In this document: positions 14,978-24,225 of the stretch, in pieces
Numbering within the stretch: position 1 is the stretch's first letter
How the letters are laid out: each line of letters begins with the position of its first letter
Assembly: GCF_903915725.1 (NCBI RefSeq)
Contig: NZ_CAIWTY010000057.1
Coordinates: 1-64,000, forward strand
Source: an uncultured Rhodopila sp.
GTDB lineage: Bacteria; Pseudomonadota; Alphaproteobacteria; Acetobacterales; Acetobacteraceae
DNA: 64,000 nucleotides
Direction: 5' to 3'
Translations under genes and position numbers: made by a program
The notes under the pieces: generated by a model
Told to the model about the DNA's origin: nothing
Database searches by the model: none
The model's input: only the letters and a program-made list of their open reading frames with translations

Positions 14978-15508
14978 GTGGCGATGCCTATACCTCGGAT
15001 CATCAGCTTTACCGGCTGGAGCGGCGCCGGCAAGACGACGTTGATAACAAGGCTTATCCCGGTGTTGATGGCGCGCGGCCTGCGCGTCTCCACCATCAAG
15101 CATGCACATCATGGCTTTGACCTCGATAAGCCGGGCAAGGACTCGTGGGCGCATCGCGAGGCGGGCGCGGCGGAGGTCCTGGTCGCGTCCGGCAAGCGCT
15201 GGGCGCTGATGCATGAGCTGCGCGGCGAGCCGGAGCCGGAGCTGCGCGATCTGTTGACCAAGCTGGTGCCGGTGGATCTCGTGCTTGTCGAGGGCTTCAA
15301 GCGGACCACCCCGATCAAGATCGAGGTTCATCGCCCGGTGCTCGGCCAGGCGTTGATTTTCCCTGAGGACCCGGCGGTAGCGGCGGTGGCGAGCGACGTG
15401 CCGATGCAGCTACCGGCAACGGTTTGCGGTCTGGCGCTGGAGGATGTGGACGCCGTAGCCGACTTCGTCGTGTCGCGTGCGATGCCGCTGGCGGCGTGGC
15501 TTGCGTGA
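14978..15508 (+). CDS. mobB: Molybdopterin-guanine dinucleotide biosynthesis protein MobB
   Basis: A 176-residue P-loop GTPase. The Walker A motif is GWSGAGKTTLITRLI (residues 13-27), followed by the MobB-specific VSTIKHAHHGFDLDKPGKDS, RWALMHELR and LVLVEGFKR segments. MobB assists MobA in attaching GMP to molybdopterin for molybdoenzymes. The start is GTG at 14978 or ATG at 14984. No mobA, moeA or molybdoenzyme gene is nearby. Confidence 0.95.
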   Translation: MAMPIPRIISFTGWSGAGKTTLITRLIPVLMARGLRVSTIKHAHHGFDLDKPGKDSWAHREAGAAEVLVASGKRWALMHELRGEPEPELRDLLTKLVPVDLVLVEGFKRTTPIKIEVHRPVLGQALIFPEDPAVAAVASDVPMQLPATVCGLALEDVDAVADFVVSRAMPLAAWLA

Positions 15509-15535
15509 ATAGTCCCAATCCGCGCCGTTGCCGCC

Positions 15536-15668
15536 GTCGTCATGGCGGGCGAAGGCTACACGGGCGTTGAAATAGGACGACAACGGGCTGGCTTTCGCCG
15601 TCTCGTCATGGTGTGCGAAGGCGCACCATCCACGCCTCGCGGTGCGTGGCAAAGGCGCCGATCGGCCA
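15536..15668. repeat. Intergenic hairpin repeat (copy D)
   Basis: A truncated left half (GTCATGGCGGGCGAAGGC at 15539-15556) is followed by a full hairpin GTCATGGTGTGC / GCGCACCAT (15605-15629), then CCACGCC and CAAAGGCG. A T-G wobble replaces one Watson-Crick pair in the stem. It lies between mobB and emrA. Confidence 0.8.
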
Positions 15669-15795
15669 GGGCAGCCGGTTCTGCCGTTTGGTATCGGCTC
15701 ACGCCCCGGCGTGACCGGCCCGCACGGCTCGCATCGGAGCCACCGGTTTCGCGCATAGATGTACGGGTTGTGCCAGATCAATCGGAAGCTAGCTT

Positions 15796-16920
15796 ATGAT
15801 CAGCCTCGTGTACGATCGGATGCAACGCCCAATGTCCCAAGCCGCCGCCTACCATGGAGACGTCCTCGACCGCCCCACCACACGCCGGCGCTCCGGCAAG
15901 CAACTGCTCCGCTGGGGGCTGATGGCCGGCGGGGTGCTCGCCGTGGTCATCGGCGGCGGCGCGTATTGGCTGACCGGCGGACGCTGGGTCGATACCGACG
16001 ACGCCTATGTCCAGGCCGACAGCATGACGTTGTCCACCGACGTGTCCGGCATCGTCGCCTCGATCCCGGTGCATGAGGGCGAGGCCGTCCGCAAGGGCCA
16101 GGTCCTGTTCACCCTCGATCCGCAGAAGTTCCAGATCGCGCTGGACACGGCGCGCGCGGACCTCGCGCAGGTCCGGTTGAACATCGAATCGATGAAGGCG
16201 GACTACCAGGCCGCGCTGCGCGACACCGCGGCGAAGCAGCAGCAGGTGAACGCGGACCAGGCGACGTATGACCGGTATCAGGCGTTGGTGAAACAGCGGG
16301 CGGTGACGCAGCAGGAGACCGACGATGCGCGTTACAAGCTGGCCGCTGACCAGCAGGCGGTGCGCGCCTCGGAAAGCCAGGCGCGGGCGCAACTGGCGAA
16401 ACTCAGCGGCGATCCGGACATCAAGGTCGAGGACACTCCCGCCTTCAAGCAGGCGCAGGCTCGGCTGGCGGAAGCCGAGCGCGAAATGGACCATTCGGTG
16501 GTACGGGCGCCTTATGACGGTGTCGTTACTCAGGTGAACAAGCTGCAGCCCGGCATGTATCTGGGCGCCAGTACCGCGGCGTTCGGGCTGGTGTCAACCG
16601 ATCATGTTTGGGTCGAGGCGGAGCCGAAGGAAACGCAACTGACCTACGCCCGCGCGGGCGACCATGTCGAAGTCAGCTTCGACCTGTATCCGGACCGTAC
16701 CTGGAACGGCACGGTGGAGAGCATAGCACCGGCAACCGACCAGAATTTCTCGCTGCTGCCGGCGGAGAATTCGTCCGGCAACTGGGTGAAAGTGGTGCAG
16801 CGCATTCCGGTGCGGGTGCGGGTTGACCTCAAGCCCGGCGATACGCCGTTGCGTGCGGGCATGAGCGCGGAGATCGACATCGATACCGGCCACGTCCGCA
16901 CTCTGGGCGATCTGTTCTAG
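15796..16920 (+). CDS. emrA: EmrA/HlyD-family membrane-fusion protein
   Basis: A 374-residue periplasmic adaptor. One N-terminal membrane helix (LMAGGVLAVVIGGGAYWL) is followed by the lipoyl half WVDTDDAYVQADSM, a long coiled-coil hairpin (residues about 110-215), then the second lipoyl half (VVRAPYDGVVTQVNKLQPG) and a beta-barrel domain. It links the inner-membrane pump to an outer-membrane channel. GGAAG lies 8 bases before ATG 15796. The EmrB gene starts 10 bases downstream, so this is a two-gene emrAB operon. No TolC is present. Confidence 0.93.
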   Translation: MISLVYDRMQRPMSQAAAYHGDVLDRPTTRRRSGKQLLRWGLMAGGVLAVVIGGGAYWLTGGRWVDTDDAYVQADSMTLSTDVSGIVASIPVHEGEAVRKGQVLFTLDPQKFQIALDTARADLAQVRLNIESMKADYQAALRDTAAKQQQVNADQATYDRYQALVKQRAVTQQETDDARYKLAADQQAVRASESQARAQLAKLSGDPDIKVEDTPAFKQAQARLAEAEREMDHSVVRAPYDGVVTQVNKLQPGMYLGASTAAFGLVSTDHVWVEAEPKETQLTYARAGDHVEVSFDLYPDRTWNGTVESIAPATDQNFSLLPAENSSGNWVKVVQRIPVRVRVDLKPGDTPLRAGMSAEIDIDTGHVRTLGDLF

Positions 16921-16930
16921 GGATTTCGTC

Positions 16931-18454
16931 ATGGCCGAACAGGATGCGGTGCCGCATCGCGCGATCATAACGGTCTGCGCGATGATGGCGACGTTGATGC
17001 AGTCGCTCGATTCGACCATCGCCAACGTTGCGCTGCCGTATATGCAGGGCAGCCTGTCGGCCAGTTCCGATCAGATCACCTGGGTTCTGACGTCGTATAT
17101 TACGGCGGCGGCGATCATGACCGCTCCGGTGGGCTGGCTGTCGGCCCGGTTCGGGTTGAAAAACCTTTATCTGCTTTCGATGGTTGGCTTCACGGTGGCG
17201 TCCATGCTGTGCGGGATCGCCGGATCGCTGCCGGAAATGGTGGCGTTCCGGTTGCTGCAGGGCGTGTTCGGCGCGGCGCTGGTGCCGCTGTCGCAATCCA
17301 CCATGCTGAACATCTACCCGCCGGAAAAACGCGGCTCCGCCATGGCGATCTGGGGCATGGGCGTGATGGTAGGGCCGATCCTGGGGCCGACTTTGGGCGG
17401 GTATCTGACGGAGTTGTATAACTGGCGGTGGGTTTTCTTCGTCAACCTGCCGTTCGGCATCCTGGCGACCGCCGGCATGGCCGCGTTCCTGCCGAAAACC
17501 TCAGCCATGAGCGGCATGAAATTCGATTGGTTCGGCTTCGGCGTGTTCGCCGTCGGCATCGCCGCCTTCCAGTTGATGCTGGACCGCGGCGAGACGCAGG
17601 ACTGGTTCGGATCGAATGAAATCATCATCGAGGCGGTGCTGGCGGGCCTCGGCTTCTACCTGTTCGTCGTGCACATGCTGACCGCGGAGAAGCCGTTCAT
17701 TACGCCCGCCGTGTTCAGGGACCGCAATCTGTCGGCCGGTCTGCTGATGATGTTCGCCGTCGGGCTGGTCCTGCTCGCGGTGTCGGCGCTGCTGGCGCCA
17801 TGGCTGCAGGAACTGGGAAACTACCCGGTGGAAACGGCGGGGCTGGTGATGGCGCCGCGCGGCATCGGCACGATGGGGGCGATGCTGATCGCAGGAAAGC
17901 TGTCCAACAAGGTGGACCCGCGGCTGCTCATGGCGTTCGGCATCGTGGTGTTGAGCTGGAGCCTGTATCGCATGACCGGCTGGACACCGGCCGTTTCGGA
18001 GGCGGAGATGGTATGGAACACCATCCTGCAAGGTGCCGGCCTGGGGTTCGTGTTCATCCCTCTCCAGGTCATAGCGTTCGCGACATTGGACCCGGCGCTA
18101 CGGACCGAAGGCACCGCGCTGCTGAGCCTGTTGCGCAACGTCGGCAGCGCCATCGGGATTTCGGTGACCGGTGCGCTGGTGACGCGAAACGGTCAGATCG
18201 AGCATTCGGTGCTGACCGGGTCCATTACGCCGCTGAACCGGGCGCTCGATGCCGGGCTGTCGCCGGTGACGGCGCACGGGGCGCAGGTGTTGAACGGGAT
18301 GCTGACGCGGCAGGCAGAGATTATTGCGTATAACAATGACTGGAAGCTAATGATGCTGACCTCGCTGCCGATGCTGCTGCTGTTGCTGCTGATGCGCGGT
18401 CCGAAGAAGGGTAGCTCGGGCGGCGAAGCGGAGCATGCGGCGGTGATGGATTGA
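16931..18454 (+). CDS. emrB: DHA2-family drug/proton antiporter (EmrB)
   Basis: A 507-residue MFS exporter with about 14 helices, the partner of the upstream EmrA. It carries LMQSLDSTIANVALPYMQG in helix 1, GWLSARFGLKNLYL (motif A region) and GPILGPTLGGYL (motif C). It is clearly paralogous to the MarR-linked exporter at 7441-8994; long stretches are identical or nearly so. Together with EmrA it would move hydrophobic drugs from the inner leaflet or cytoplasm to the outside using the proton gradient. Confidence 0.93.
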   Translation: MAEQDAVPHRAIITVCAMMATLMQSLDSTIANVALPYMQGSLSASSDQITWVLTSYITAAAIMTAPVGWLSARFGLKNLYLLSMVGFTVASMLCGIAGSLPEMVAFRLLQGVFGAALVPLSQSTMLNIYPPEKRGSAMAIWGMGVMVGPILGPTLGGYLTELYNWRWVFFVNLPFGILATAGMAAFLPKTSAMSGMKFDWFGFGVFAVGIAAFQLMLDRGETQDWFGSNEIIIEAVLAGLGFYLFVVHMLTAEKPFITPAVFRDRNLSAGLLMMFAVGLVLLAVSALLAPWLQELGNYPVETAGLVMAPRGIGTMGAMLIAGKLSNKVDPRLLMAFGIVVLSWSLYRMTGWTPAVSEAEMVWNTILQGAGLGFVFIPLQVIAFATLDPALRTEGTALLSLLRNVGSAIGISVTGALVTRNGQIEHSVLTGSITPLNRALDAGLSPVTAHGAQVLNGMLTRQAEIIAYNNDWKLMMLTSLPMLLLLLLMRGPKKGSSGGEAEHAAVMD

Positions 18455-18479
18455 CAGGGCGGCCCGCCGCTGCCGCTGC

Positions 18480-18562
18480 GTCATGGCGGGCGAAGGCCCG
18501 CCATCCACGCCGGTTGCTTGTGCAAGCAAAGGCGTGGACGCCGACCTCCGTCGGCATGACGA
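18480..18562. repeat. Intergenic hairpin repeat (copy E)
   Basis: A complete unit: hairpin GGCGGGC / GCCCGCC (18485-18502), central CCACGCC / GGCGTGG arms (18505-18538), and a third hairpin GCCGAC / GTCGGC ending in CATGACG. It lies between emrB and the convergent ThDP-enzyme gene. Confidence 0.88.
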
Positions 18563-18601
18563 GCGGCGCGGCGGTGACTTCGATCCCAGTGCCAATTCGT
18601 A

Positions 18602-20254
18602 TCAAGTCGAATAATCCGAAAACGCCACCCCGGCAAACCGCGCCCTGTAATCCGTCCGCACGTTCACCAGTGCCACCATCCCCTCGTCCACCTTCTTCTG
18701 CGCCCGTTCCAGCGCCGGGGTGATATCTTCCGCCTTCGTGATGTACTCGCCGTATCCCCCCAACGCCTCGCAGATCTTGTCGTATCGCGTGTAACCAAGA
18801 TCCCGCCCCGGCTTCTCCCGCTTGGGATCTCCCGTCCACCCCCCGTTCAAACTGATCACCACCAGGATCGGCAGCTTGTGCCGGATCGCCGTATCCAGCT
18901 CCATCGCGTTCAGCCCCATCGAGCCGTCGCCATGCACGACGATCACCTGCTTGTCCGGACAGGCGACTTTCGCGCCGACCCCGAACGGCAGCCCGACGCC
19001 CATGGTGCCGAACGGACCGGAGTTCAAACGATGCCCCGGCGAGAACGTCGGGATCGTCAGCCGTCCGTAGTTCAGCGTCTCCTGCCCATCGACGCACAAG
19101 ATCGCGTCGCGCCGGGCGAAATCGCGCACCGCCTCCAGCATCCGCACCGGATGGATGTCGCCGTCCTCGGCGTATTTGTTCGCCCCTGCCCCGGCCCGCT
19201 TTGCCGCCTCGCCCTCGGCAAGCTGCCTGCGCCAGCCGCTATAGGTTTCCGGCGTAATGCGCCCCTTGATCCCCTGCAAAAGCTGCCCGAGCACAGCCTT
19301 GCAATCGCCGACGATCGGAATGTCCACGTAACGGGCGGCCGTGCCGATCTCCGCTGGATCGATATCGATACGGGCAATCTTCGCCGCCGGCCCGAATCGC
19401 GGCGGCGAGGCGTGCCCGATGATGTAATTCATCCGCGTGCCCAGCACGATGATCAGGTCCGCGTCGCGAAACGCAGCCGAACGCATCGCCGGATAGGCAT
19501 ACTCGTGGTCGTCGGGGACCACGCCACGTCCTTGCGGAGTCGTATAGAATGGCATCCCCGCGGCCTCCACGAAGGTCTGCATCTCCGCCCAGGCGCGCGA
19601 CCAGATCACGCCCGACCCCGATACGATCAGCGGATTTTTCGCTTCCGCCAGCGCACCGATCAGCGCGTCCACCTGGCGGGGATCGCCGAGCGGGCGGCTG
19701 TCCAGCAAAGGCCGGCCGGCAAAGCTCCAATCCACAAGATTTTCGTCGATCTTCTGGTACAGCATGTCGCCCGGGCAATCGAGATAGACCGGTCCCGGCT
19801 TTCCCGACATCGCCTTCTGGAAGGCGAAGTTGATCTGTTGCGGAATGCGCTTCAGGTTCACCAGGCGATCGACATGCTTGCAGCAGCCGCGCATCAGCTC
19901 GACCTGGTCGATCTCCTGGAACACCTGCCGGCCGAACTGCGACAGCGGGATCGATCCGCCCAGCGCCACCACCGGGCAGCAATCGATCAGCGCGTTCGCC
20001 ATGCCGGTGATCAGGTTGGTCACGCCCGGCCCGGACGCCGCCATGCAGACCGAGGGCACCTGTTTCAGCCGGCTATAGGCCTGGCACATGAACGCCGCCG
20101 CCTGCTCATGGCGGACGTCGATCATGCGGATGCCTTCCCTGATGCAGGACGCCTCCGCCAGCAGCATCGGGCCGCCCATGATGAAGAAGAGGTCCTTCAC
20201 GCCCTCCTTCTCCAGGCAGCGGGCGATGATTTCCGAGCCGGTGAGCTCCGCCAT
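18602..20254 (-). CDS. Thiamine-diphosphate-dependent enzyme (acetolactate synthase / 2-hydroxyacyl-CoA lyase-like)
   Basis: A 550-residue three-domain ThDP enzyme. The N-terminal domain holds the catalytic Glu in VRHEQAAAFM and the substrate loop ASGPGVTNLITGMANA; the C-terminal domain has the ThDP motif GDGSMGLNAMELD with Asn 25-30 residues later in ISLNGGW. The segment GDPKREKPGRDLGYTRYDKI resembles 2-hydroxyacyl-CoA lyase and oxalyl-CoA decarboxylase more than biosynthetic acetolactate synthase, but the substrate cannot be fixed. AGGGAGGA precedes the ATG. It is divergent from the DsbD-like gene, with 136 bases between starts. Confidence 0.85.
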   Translation of the reverse strand: MAELTGSEIIARCLEKEGVKDLFFIMGGPMLLAEASCIREGIRMIDVRHEQAAAFMCQAYSRLKQVPSVCMAASGPGVTNLITGMANALIDCCPVVALGGSIPLSQFGRQVFQEIDQVELMRGCCKHVDRLVNLKRIPQQINFAFQKAMSGKPGPVYLDCPGDMLYQKIDENLVDWSFAGRPLLDSRPLGDPRQVDALIGALAEAKNPLIVSGSGVIWSRAWAEMQTFVEAAGMPFYTTPQGRGVVPDDHEYAYPAMRSAAFRDADLIIVLGTRMNYIIGHASPPRFGPAAKIARIDIDPAEIGTAARYVDIPIVGDCKAVLGQLLQGIKGRITPETYSGWRRQLAEGEAAKRAGAGANKYAEDGDIHPVRMLEAVRDFARRDAILCVDGQETLNYGRLTIPTFSPGHRLNSGPFGTMGVGLPFGVGAKVACPDKQVIVVHGDGSMGLNAMELDTAIRHKLPILVVISLNGGWTGDPKREKPGRDLGYTRYDKICEALGGYGEYITKAEDITPALERAQKKVDEGMVALVNVRTDYRARFAGVAFSDYST

Positions 20255-20390
20255 TTCGATCCTCCCTTATCCTGTTGCGAGAAACGCTAGGATGAAAAAT
20301 CCGGGCCGGCCAGCCCCGCGCCCGTGCGCACTGGCATAAGGCGCCTCGCTGGTTCATATCTGCGGCGTTTTGGCGGGACAGGGAGACGGC

Positions 20391-22394
20391 ATGAAGCGGC
20401 TTCTGACGCTGGCGATTTTGGCGGTGCTCTGGGCGCTGCCGGTGCTCGCGATGGAAAGCGCTCCGGTCAGCAGTCCGCGGGCGGTGGTAACCCTGGTGTC
20501 CGAAACCGACGCGATCCAGCCCGGGCAGCCGTTCCGCATCGGCCTGAACCTGCGCATGGCGGATGGCTGGCATACCTACTGGAAGAACCCCGGCGATGCC
20601 GGCGCCGCGCCGGAGCTGACAATCGCGGGCGGCACGGCTTCCCCGATCGACTGGCCAACGCCGCGGCGGGTCGCCGAGGGGCCGGTGATGACCTACGCCT
20701 ATACCGGCCAGGTGCTGCTGCCGGTTACGGTGACGGCCTCCAACGGAGCGATCAAGGCGCACGCACAGTGGCTGATCTGCAAGGAAATCTGCGTGCCGGA
20801 GGAAGGCGACTTCGCGCTGACCCTGCCCGTCGGCACGCCCGGGCCGTCGCCGCAGGCGGAACTGTTCGCCGCGCATGACCGCGCCGTGCCGCGCGCCTCG
20901 CCCTGGGCCGCCCAAATCGCGCCGGATGGCACGCTGTTCGTTAAGGGACCGGAACTCAGGCCCGCCACCGTCACCGACGCCTGGTTCATCCCGGATCAGG
21001 CCGATCGCATACTGGACGATGCAGCACAGCCGCTGTCGGTGCGCAATGGCGGTTTCACCCTGTCGCTGAAGCCGGGTCGCGGGTTCGACGCCAACACCGG
21101 CCTTTCGGGGGTGCTGTCGGTGCGCGACCGGGCCGGGATGCAGGCGGATGTGGTGATCAACGCCGCGCCCGGTGCGGCACCGGCTCCGGCGATGCCGCCG
21201 CTTGGGCAGGTGCTGGTGTTCGCTTTCCTGGGCGGATTGATCCTGAACCTGATGCCCTGCGTGTTCCCGATCCTGGCGATGAAGGCAGTTGCGCTGGCGC
21301 GCCACGGCGGCCGCGGGCATGCGCATTCGCTGTCCTACACCGCCGGCGTGCTGGTGATGTTCGTGGCTCTGGCGGCGCTGTTGCTGGCGGCGCGGGCGGC
21401 AGGGTCCGCGGCCGGATGGGGGTTCCAGTTTTCCTCCCCGATCTTTGTCGCGGCGATGACCTGGCTGCTGTTCGCCGTCGGATTGAACCTGTCAGGCGTG
21501 TTCCAGGTGGGCGGGCTGGAGGGCGCGGGCAGCGGCCTGGCGGCGCGGCATGGCGTTGCCGGCAGTTTTTTCACCGGGCTACTGGCGGTGCTGGTCGCCA
21601 CGCCTTGCACCGCGCCATTTATGGGCGTGGCGATCGCCGCGGGGCTGGCGGCGCCTCCCGCCGTCACGCTGCTGGTGTTCGCGGTTATGGGGCTGGGACT
21701 GGCCTCGCCCTACGTGGCGCTGGCGGCGATCCCCGGGCTGGCACGGGTGATGCCGAAGCCCGGGCGCTGGATGGACATCTTCAAGCAGGCGCTGGCCTTC
21801 CCGATGTATGGCGCGGCGGCCTGGCTGCTGTGGGTGGTCAGCCAGGAGGCCGGGCCGGGAGGCGTGCTGGCCACCGCCGCCGGGCTGGTGCTTGTCGGCT
21901 TTGCCGGCTGGGTGCTTGGCGCCTCGCAGGCGGCATCGTTGCAGCCCCGGCGTATCGGCCAGGCGGCGGCGGCCGTGGCGATGCTGCTGGCGCTGGCGGT
22001 GCTCAGCGGGATCAGCGCCGTCCCCGTCGGCGCCACCACCACCACCGCCGAGGCCGGTGCAGAGGCCTTCTCGGCCGAGAGGCTGGCGGCGTTGCGGGCA
22101 GAGGGCAAGCCGGTGTTCGTGAACATGACCGCGGCGTGGTGCGTCACCTGCCTGGTGAACGAGCGCGTCGCCATCGGCACGACCGCGGTGCGGGAAGCCT
22201 TCGCGGCCAACGGCGTGACCTATTTGAAGGGCGACTGGACGCGGCAGGACCCGGCGATCACAGAGTTCCTGCGCCAGAACGGCCGCGACGGCGTGCCATT
22301 GTATGTGTTTTACCCCGCGCATGGTGGCCAGCCGCAGGTGCTGCCGCAAATCCTGACGGAAAGCCAGATGCTCGGGCTGCTGCGGGCGGCATAA
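20391..22394 (+). CDS. DsbD/ScsB-type thiol:disulfide interchange protein
   Basis: A 667-residue membrane electron carrier. A signal peptide (residues 1-20) precedes a periplasmic domain with Cys130 and Cys134 (WLICKEICVPEEG), as in ScsB rather than E. coli DsbD. Then come about eight membrane helices with the paired cysteines of LMPCVFPILAMKA and TPCTAPFMG, and a C-terminal thioredoxin domain with AAWCVTCLVNE. It moves electrons from cytoplasmic thioredoxin to periplasmic partners such as DsbC/DsbG, peroxiredoxins or cytochrome c maturation proteins. ATG 20391 follows GGGAG. Confidence 0.92.
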   Translation: MKRLLTLAILAVLWALPVLAMESAPVSSPRAVVTLVSETDAIQPGQPFRIGLNLRMADGWHTYWKNPGDAGAAPELTIAGGTASPIDWPTPRRVAEGPVMTYAYTGQVLLPVTVTASNGAIKAHAQWLICKEICVPEEGDFALTLPVGTPGPSPQAELFAAHDRAVPRASPWAAQIAPDGTLFVKGPELRPATVTDAWFIPDQADRILDDAAQPLSVRNGGFTLSLKPGRGFDANTGLSGVLSVRDRAGMQADVVINAAPGAAPAPAMPPLGQVLVFAFLGGLILNLMPCVFPILAMKAVALARHGGRGHAHSLSYTAGVLVMFVALAALLLAARAAGSAAGWGFQFSSPIFVAAMTWLLFAVGLNLSGVFQVGGLEGAGSGLAARHGVAGSFFTGLLAVLVATPCTAPFMGVAIAAGLAAPPAVTLLVFAVMGLGLASPYVALAAIPGLARVMPKPGRWMDIFKQALAFPMYGAAAWLLWVVSQEAGPGGVLATAAGLVLVGFAGWVLGASQAASLQPRRIGQAAAAVAMLLALAVLSGISAVPVGATTTTAEAGAEAFSAERLAALRAEGKPVFVNMTAAWCVTCLVNERVAIGTTAVREAFAANGVTYLKGDWTRQDPAITEFLRQNGRDGVPLYVFYPAHGGQPQVLPQILTESQMLGLLRAA

Positions 22395-22447
22395 ACCGGC
22401 GGCCGGTTAACCGATTGTTTATCTGTTGGTGACACTCTGGGGGGACC

Positions 22448-23599
22448 ATGTCACCGGAGCTCCCCCTCATGTCGCTTTCGTTGTCGAGCCGGGATGTCGC
22501 CCGGCTGCTGTCCGAGCCGTCCGCCGAAACCCGCGCCGAACTGGCGGCCAAGGTCGCCGACAACCTCGATGCCGCCGCCCTGACCGGCGCCGAAATCGGT
22601 CTGGCGCGGGACATTGTCCGCATACTGGCCCGCGACGTCGAAGCAACCGTGCGCGCGGCCCTCTCCAACGGCCTGAGGCACACCCGCGACCTGCCGCATG
22701 ACGTCGCCCTGAGGCTGGCGCAGGATATTGACGACGTCGCGCTGCCGATGCTCGCCGACTCCCTGGTGCTTAGCGATGAGGATCTGGCCGACATCGTCCG
22801 CCAAGGGACTCCCGGCAAGCAGGCAGCGATCGCCGGCCGCGCCGATATCAGCGAGGCGGTATCGGACGCGCTGATCACCCATGCCGGGGAGCCGGCGGTG
22901 GCCAGGCTGATGGCCAATGACTCCGCCGCCATTGCCGAGGCCAGCCTCGATCGCGCAGCGACCCGGTTTGCCGGCAGCAACGCCATCAAGCAGGCTATGG
23001 TTCTCCGCCCCTCGCTGCCCATCGCCGTCGCCGATCGGCTGGTGACGATGGTGTCGCGGGAGTGGCAGGCGCAACTGGTCAAGCGGCACGCGCTGCCGCC
23101 CGCCGCCGCCGCCGACATCGTGCTGGCGTCGCGCGAGCAGGCGATCCTGCACCTCAGCGCCGGCGCCTCCGACGCCGCACTCTCCGCCATGATCGGCCAT
23201 ATGCACCGCAACGGGCGGCTGACCCCGACACTGATCCTGCGCGCGCTGTGCACCGGTGACATCGCCTTCTTCGAGGCGGCGATGGCGGTGCGCGGCGACG
23301 TGCCGCTGGCCAACGCGCAACTGCTGATCCACGACCCGAGCCGGCAGGGACTCACGGCGCTGTATCGCAAGGCGGAGCTGCCGGAGTCCCTGCTCGGCGC
23401 CGTCCGCGCCGCTGTGGACGTGGTGGATGAGACCGGGTTCGACGGCAATGCCCGCGACCTGGAGCGTTTCCGCGCCCGGGTGATCAGCCGGGTGCTGACG
23501 ACGGCGGAATCGGTTGATGCCGAGGATGCCGATTATCTGATCGACAAACTGGGCGACGTGCTGGTCCACGCGCCGGAAATCTCCGCCGCCGCGGGATAG
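22448..23599 (+). CDS. DUF2336 domain protein
   Basis: A 383-residue soluble alpha-helical protein of the DUF2336 family, common in alphaproteobacteria and of unknown function. HEAT-like helical repeats run through the first 300 residues (RDVARLLSEPSAETRAELAAKV, then ARDVEATVRAALSNGLR, and later repeats). The family sometimes neighbours motility or signalling genes, but not here. GGGGGGA precedes ATG 22448; an in-frame ATG at 22469 is possible. It may follow the DsbD-like gene on the same transcript, 53 bases downstream. Confidence 0.85.
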   Translation: MSPELPLMSLSLSSRDVARLLSEPSAETRAELAAKVADNLDAAALTGAEIGLARDIVRILARDVEATVRAALSNGLRHTRDLPHDVALRLAQDIDDVALPMLADSLVLSDEDLADIVRQGTPGKQAAIAGRADISEAVSDALITHAGEPAVARLMANDSAAIAEASLDRAATRFAGSNAIKQAMVLRPSLPIAVADRLVTMVSREWQAQLVKRHALPPAAAADIVLASREQAILHLSAGASDAALSAMIGHMHRNGRLTPTLILRALCTGDIAFFEAAMAVRGDVPLANAQLLIHDPSRQGLTALYRKAELPESLLGAVRAAVDVVDETGFDGNARDLERFRARVISRVLTTAESVDAEDADYLIDKLGDVLVHAPEISAAAG

Positions 23600-23659
23600 C
23601 GGCCAATTTCAGCTACAGCGAATATTCTTGACGCGGACCTTAGGTAGGTGTAGGCGGAG

Positions 23660-23929
23660 ATGAAGATTACTTATGACCCGAACAAGAACGCCTGGAACAT
23701 CGCGGAACGCGGTTTACCATTCGACCTTGTGGCGGAACTCGACTGGGAAACCGCGGTCGCCCGTGAGGATAAGCGGCGCGACTATGGGGAACGGCGGATT
23801 TTGGTGCTCGGGTTTATCGGTTACCGGCTGCATGCGGCGGTGGTGACATATCGGGGCGATGCGGTGCATGTGATCAGCTTGCGCCGGGCCAGCAAACAAG
23901 AGGTGCGGTGGTATGACGACGAACAGTAA
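23660..23929 (+). CDS. brnT: BrnT family ribonuclease toxin
   Basis: An 89-residue RelE-fold toxin. Diagnostic BrnT segments are YDPNKNAWNIAERGLPFDLV, RRDYGERRILVLGFI and VHVISLRRASKQEVRWYDD. It is an RNA endonuclease that blocks translation when free. The toxin-first gene order is normal for BrnTA. The antitoxin gene overlaps its end by 17 bases. BrnA normally represses the operon promoter, here expected in the 60-base gap after the DUF2336 gene, where TTGACG occurs at 23628-23633. Confidence 0.93.
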   Translation: MKITYDPNKNAWNIAERGLPFDLVAELDWETAVAREDKRRDYGERRILVLGFIGYRLHAAVVTYRGDAVHVISLRRASKQEVRWYDDEQ

Positions 23930-24209
23930 CGACCGGGCCGCGGCACCTGATGCCGAAAACCCGGAATGGACCCGCGACGAGATCCGCGATGCACGCCCTG
24001 CCCTGGACGTCATCCGGGATGTGTTTGGCCCGGATGCGGCCGAAACCGTGAAGCGCGGCCGCGGGCGGCCGGCTAAGGCGGACAAGAAGGTCAACCAGAC
24101 GCTGCGGCTGGACGTCGATGTGGTGGATGCCTACCGCCAGCATGGCCCCGGCTGGCAGGCGCTGATGAACCGCATCCTGCGCGAGCATATGCCCGGCGCG
24201 GCTGAGTAA
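23913..24209 (+). CDS. brnA: BrnA family antitoxin
   Basis: A 98-residue ribbon-helix-helix antitoxin. The N-terminal part is acidic (PEWTRDEIRDARPA), binding the toxin; RGRGRPAKADKKVNQTLRLDVDVVDAY is the basic linker and beta strand of the RHH motif; GPGWQALMNRILREHM is the final helix. It overlaps the toxin gene by 17 bases and should autoregulate the pair. Confidence 0.93.
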   Translation: MTTNSNDRAAAPDAENPEWTRDEIRDARPALDVIRDVFGPDAAETVKRGRGRPAKADKKVNQTLRLDVDVVDAYRQHGPGWQALMNRILREHMPGAAE

Positions 24210-24225
24210 CGTCCGGCCGGAGCTC

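Noticed and set aside
15410-15781. Minus-strand frame with a WCAFAHHDE-type peptide near the hairpin repeat
   Set aside because: The same peptide word (CAEAHHP, CAQAHHP) recurs where other copies of the repeat are translated, so it is a by-product of the repeat, not a gene.
22258-23569. Two long minus-strand frames opposite the DUF2336 gene
   Set aside because: Ser/Ala-rich or Gly/His-rich shadow peptides without ribosome binding sites; the plus frame shows a known family.
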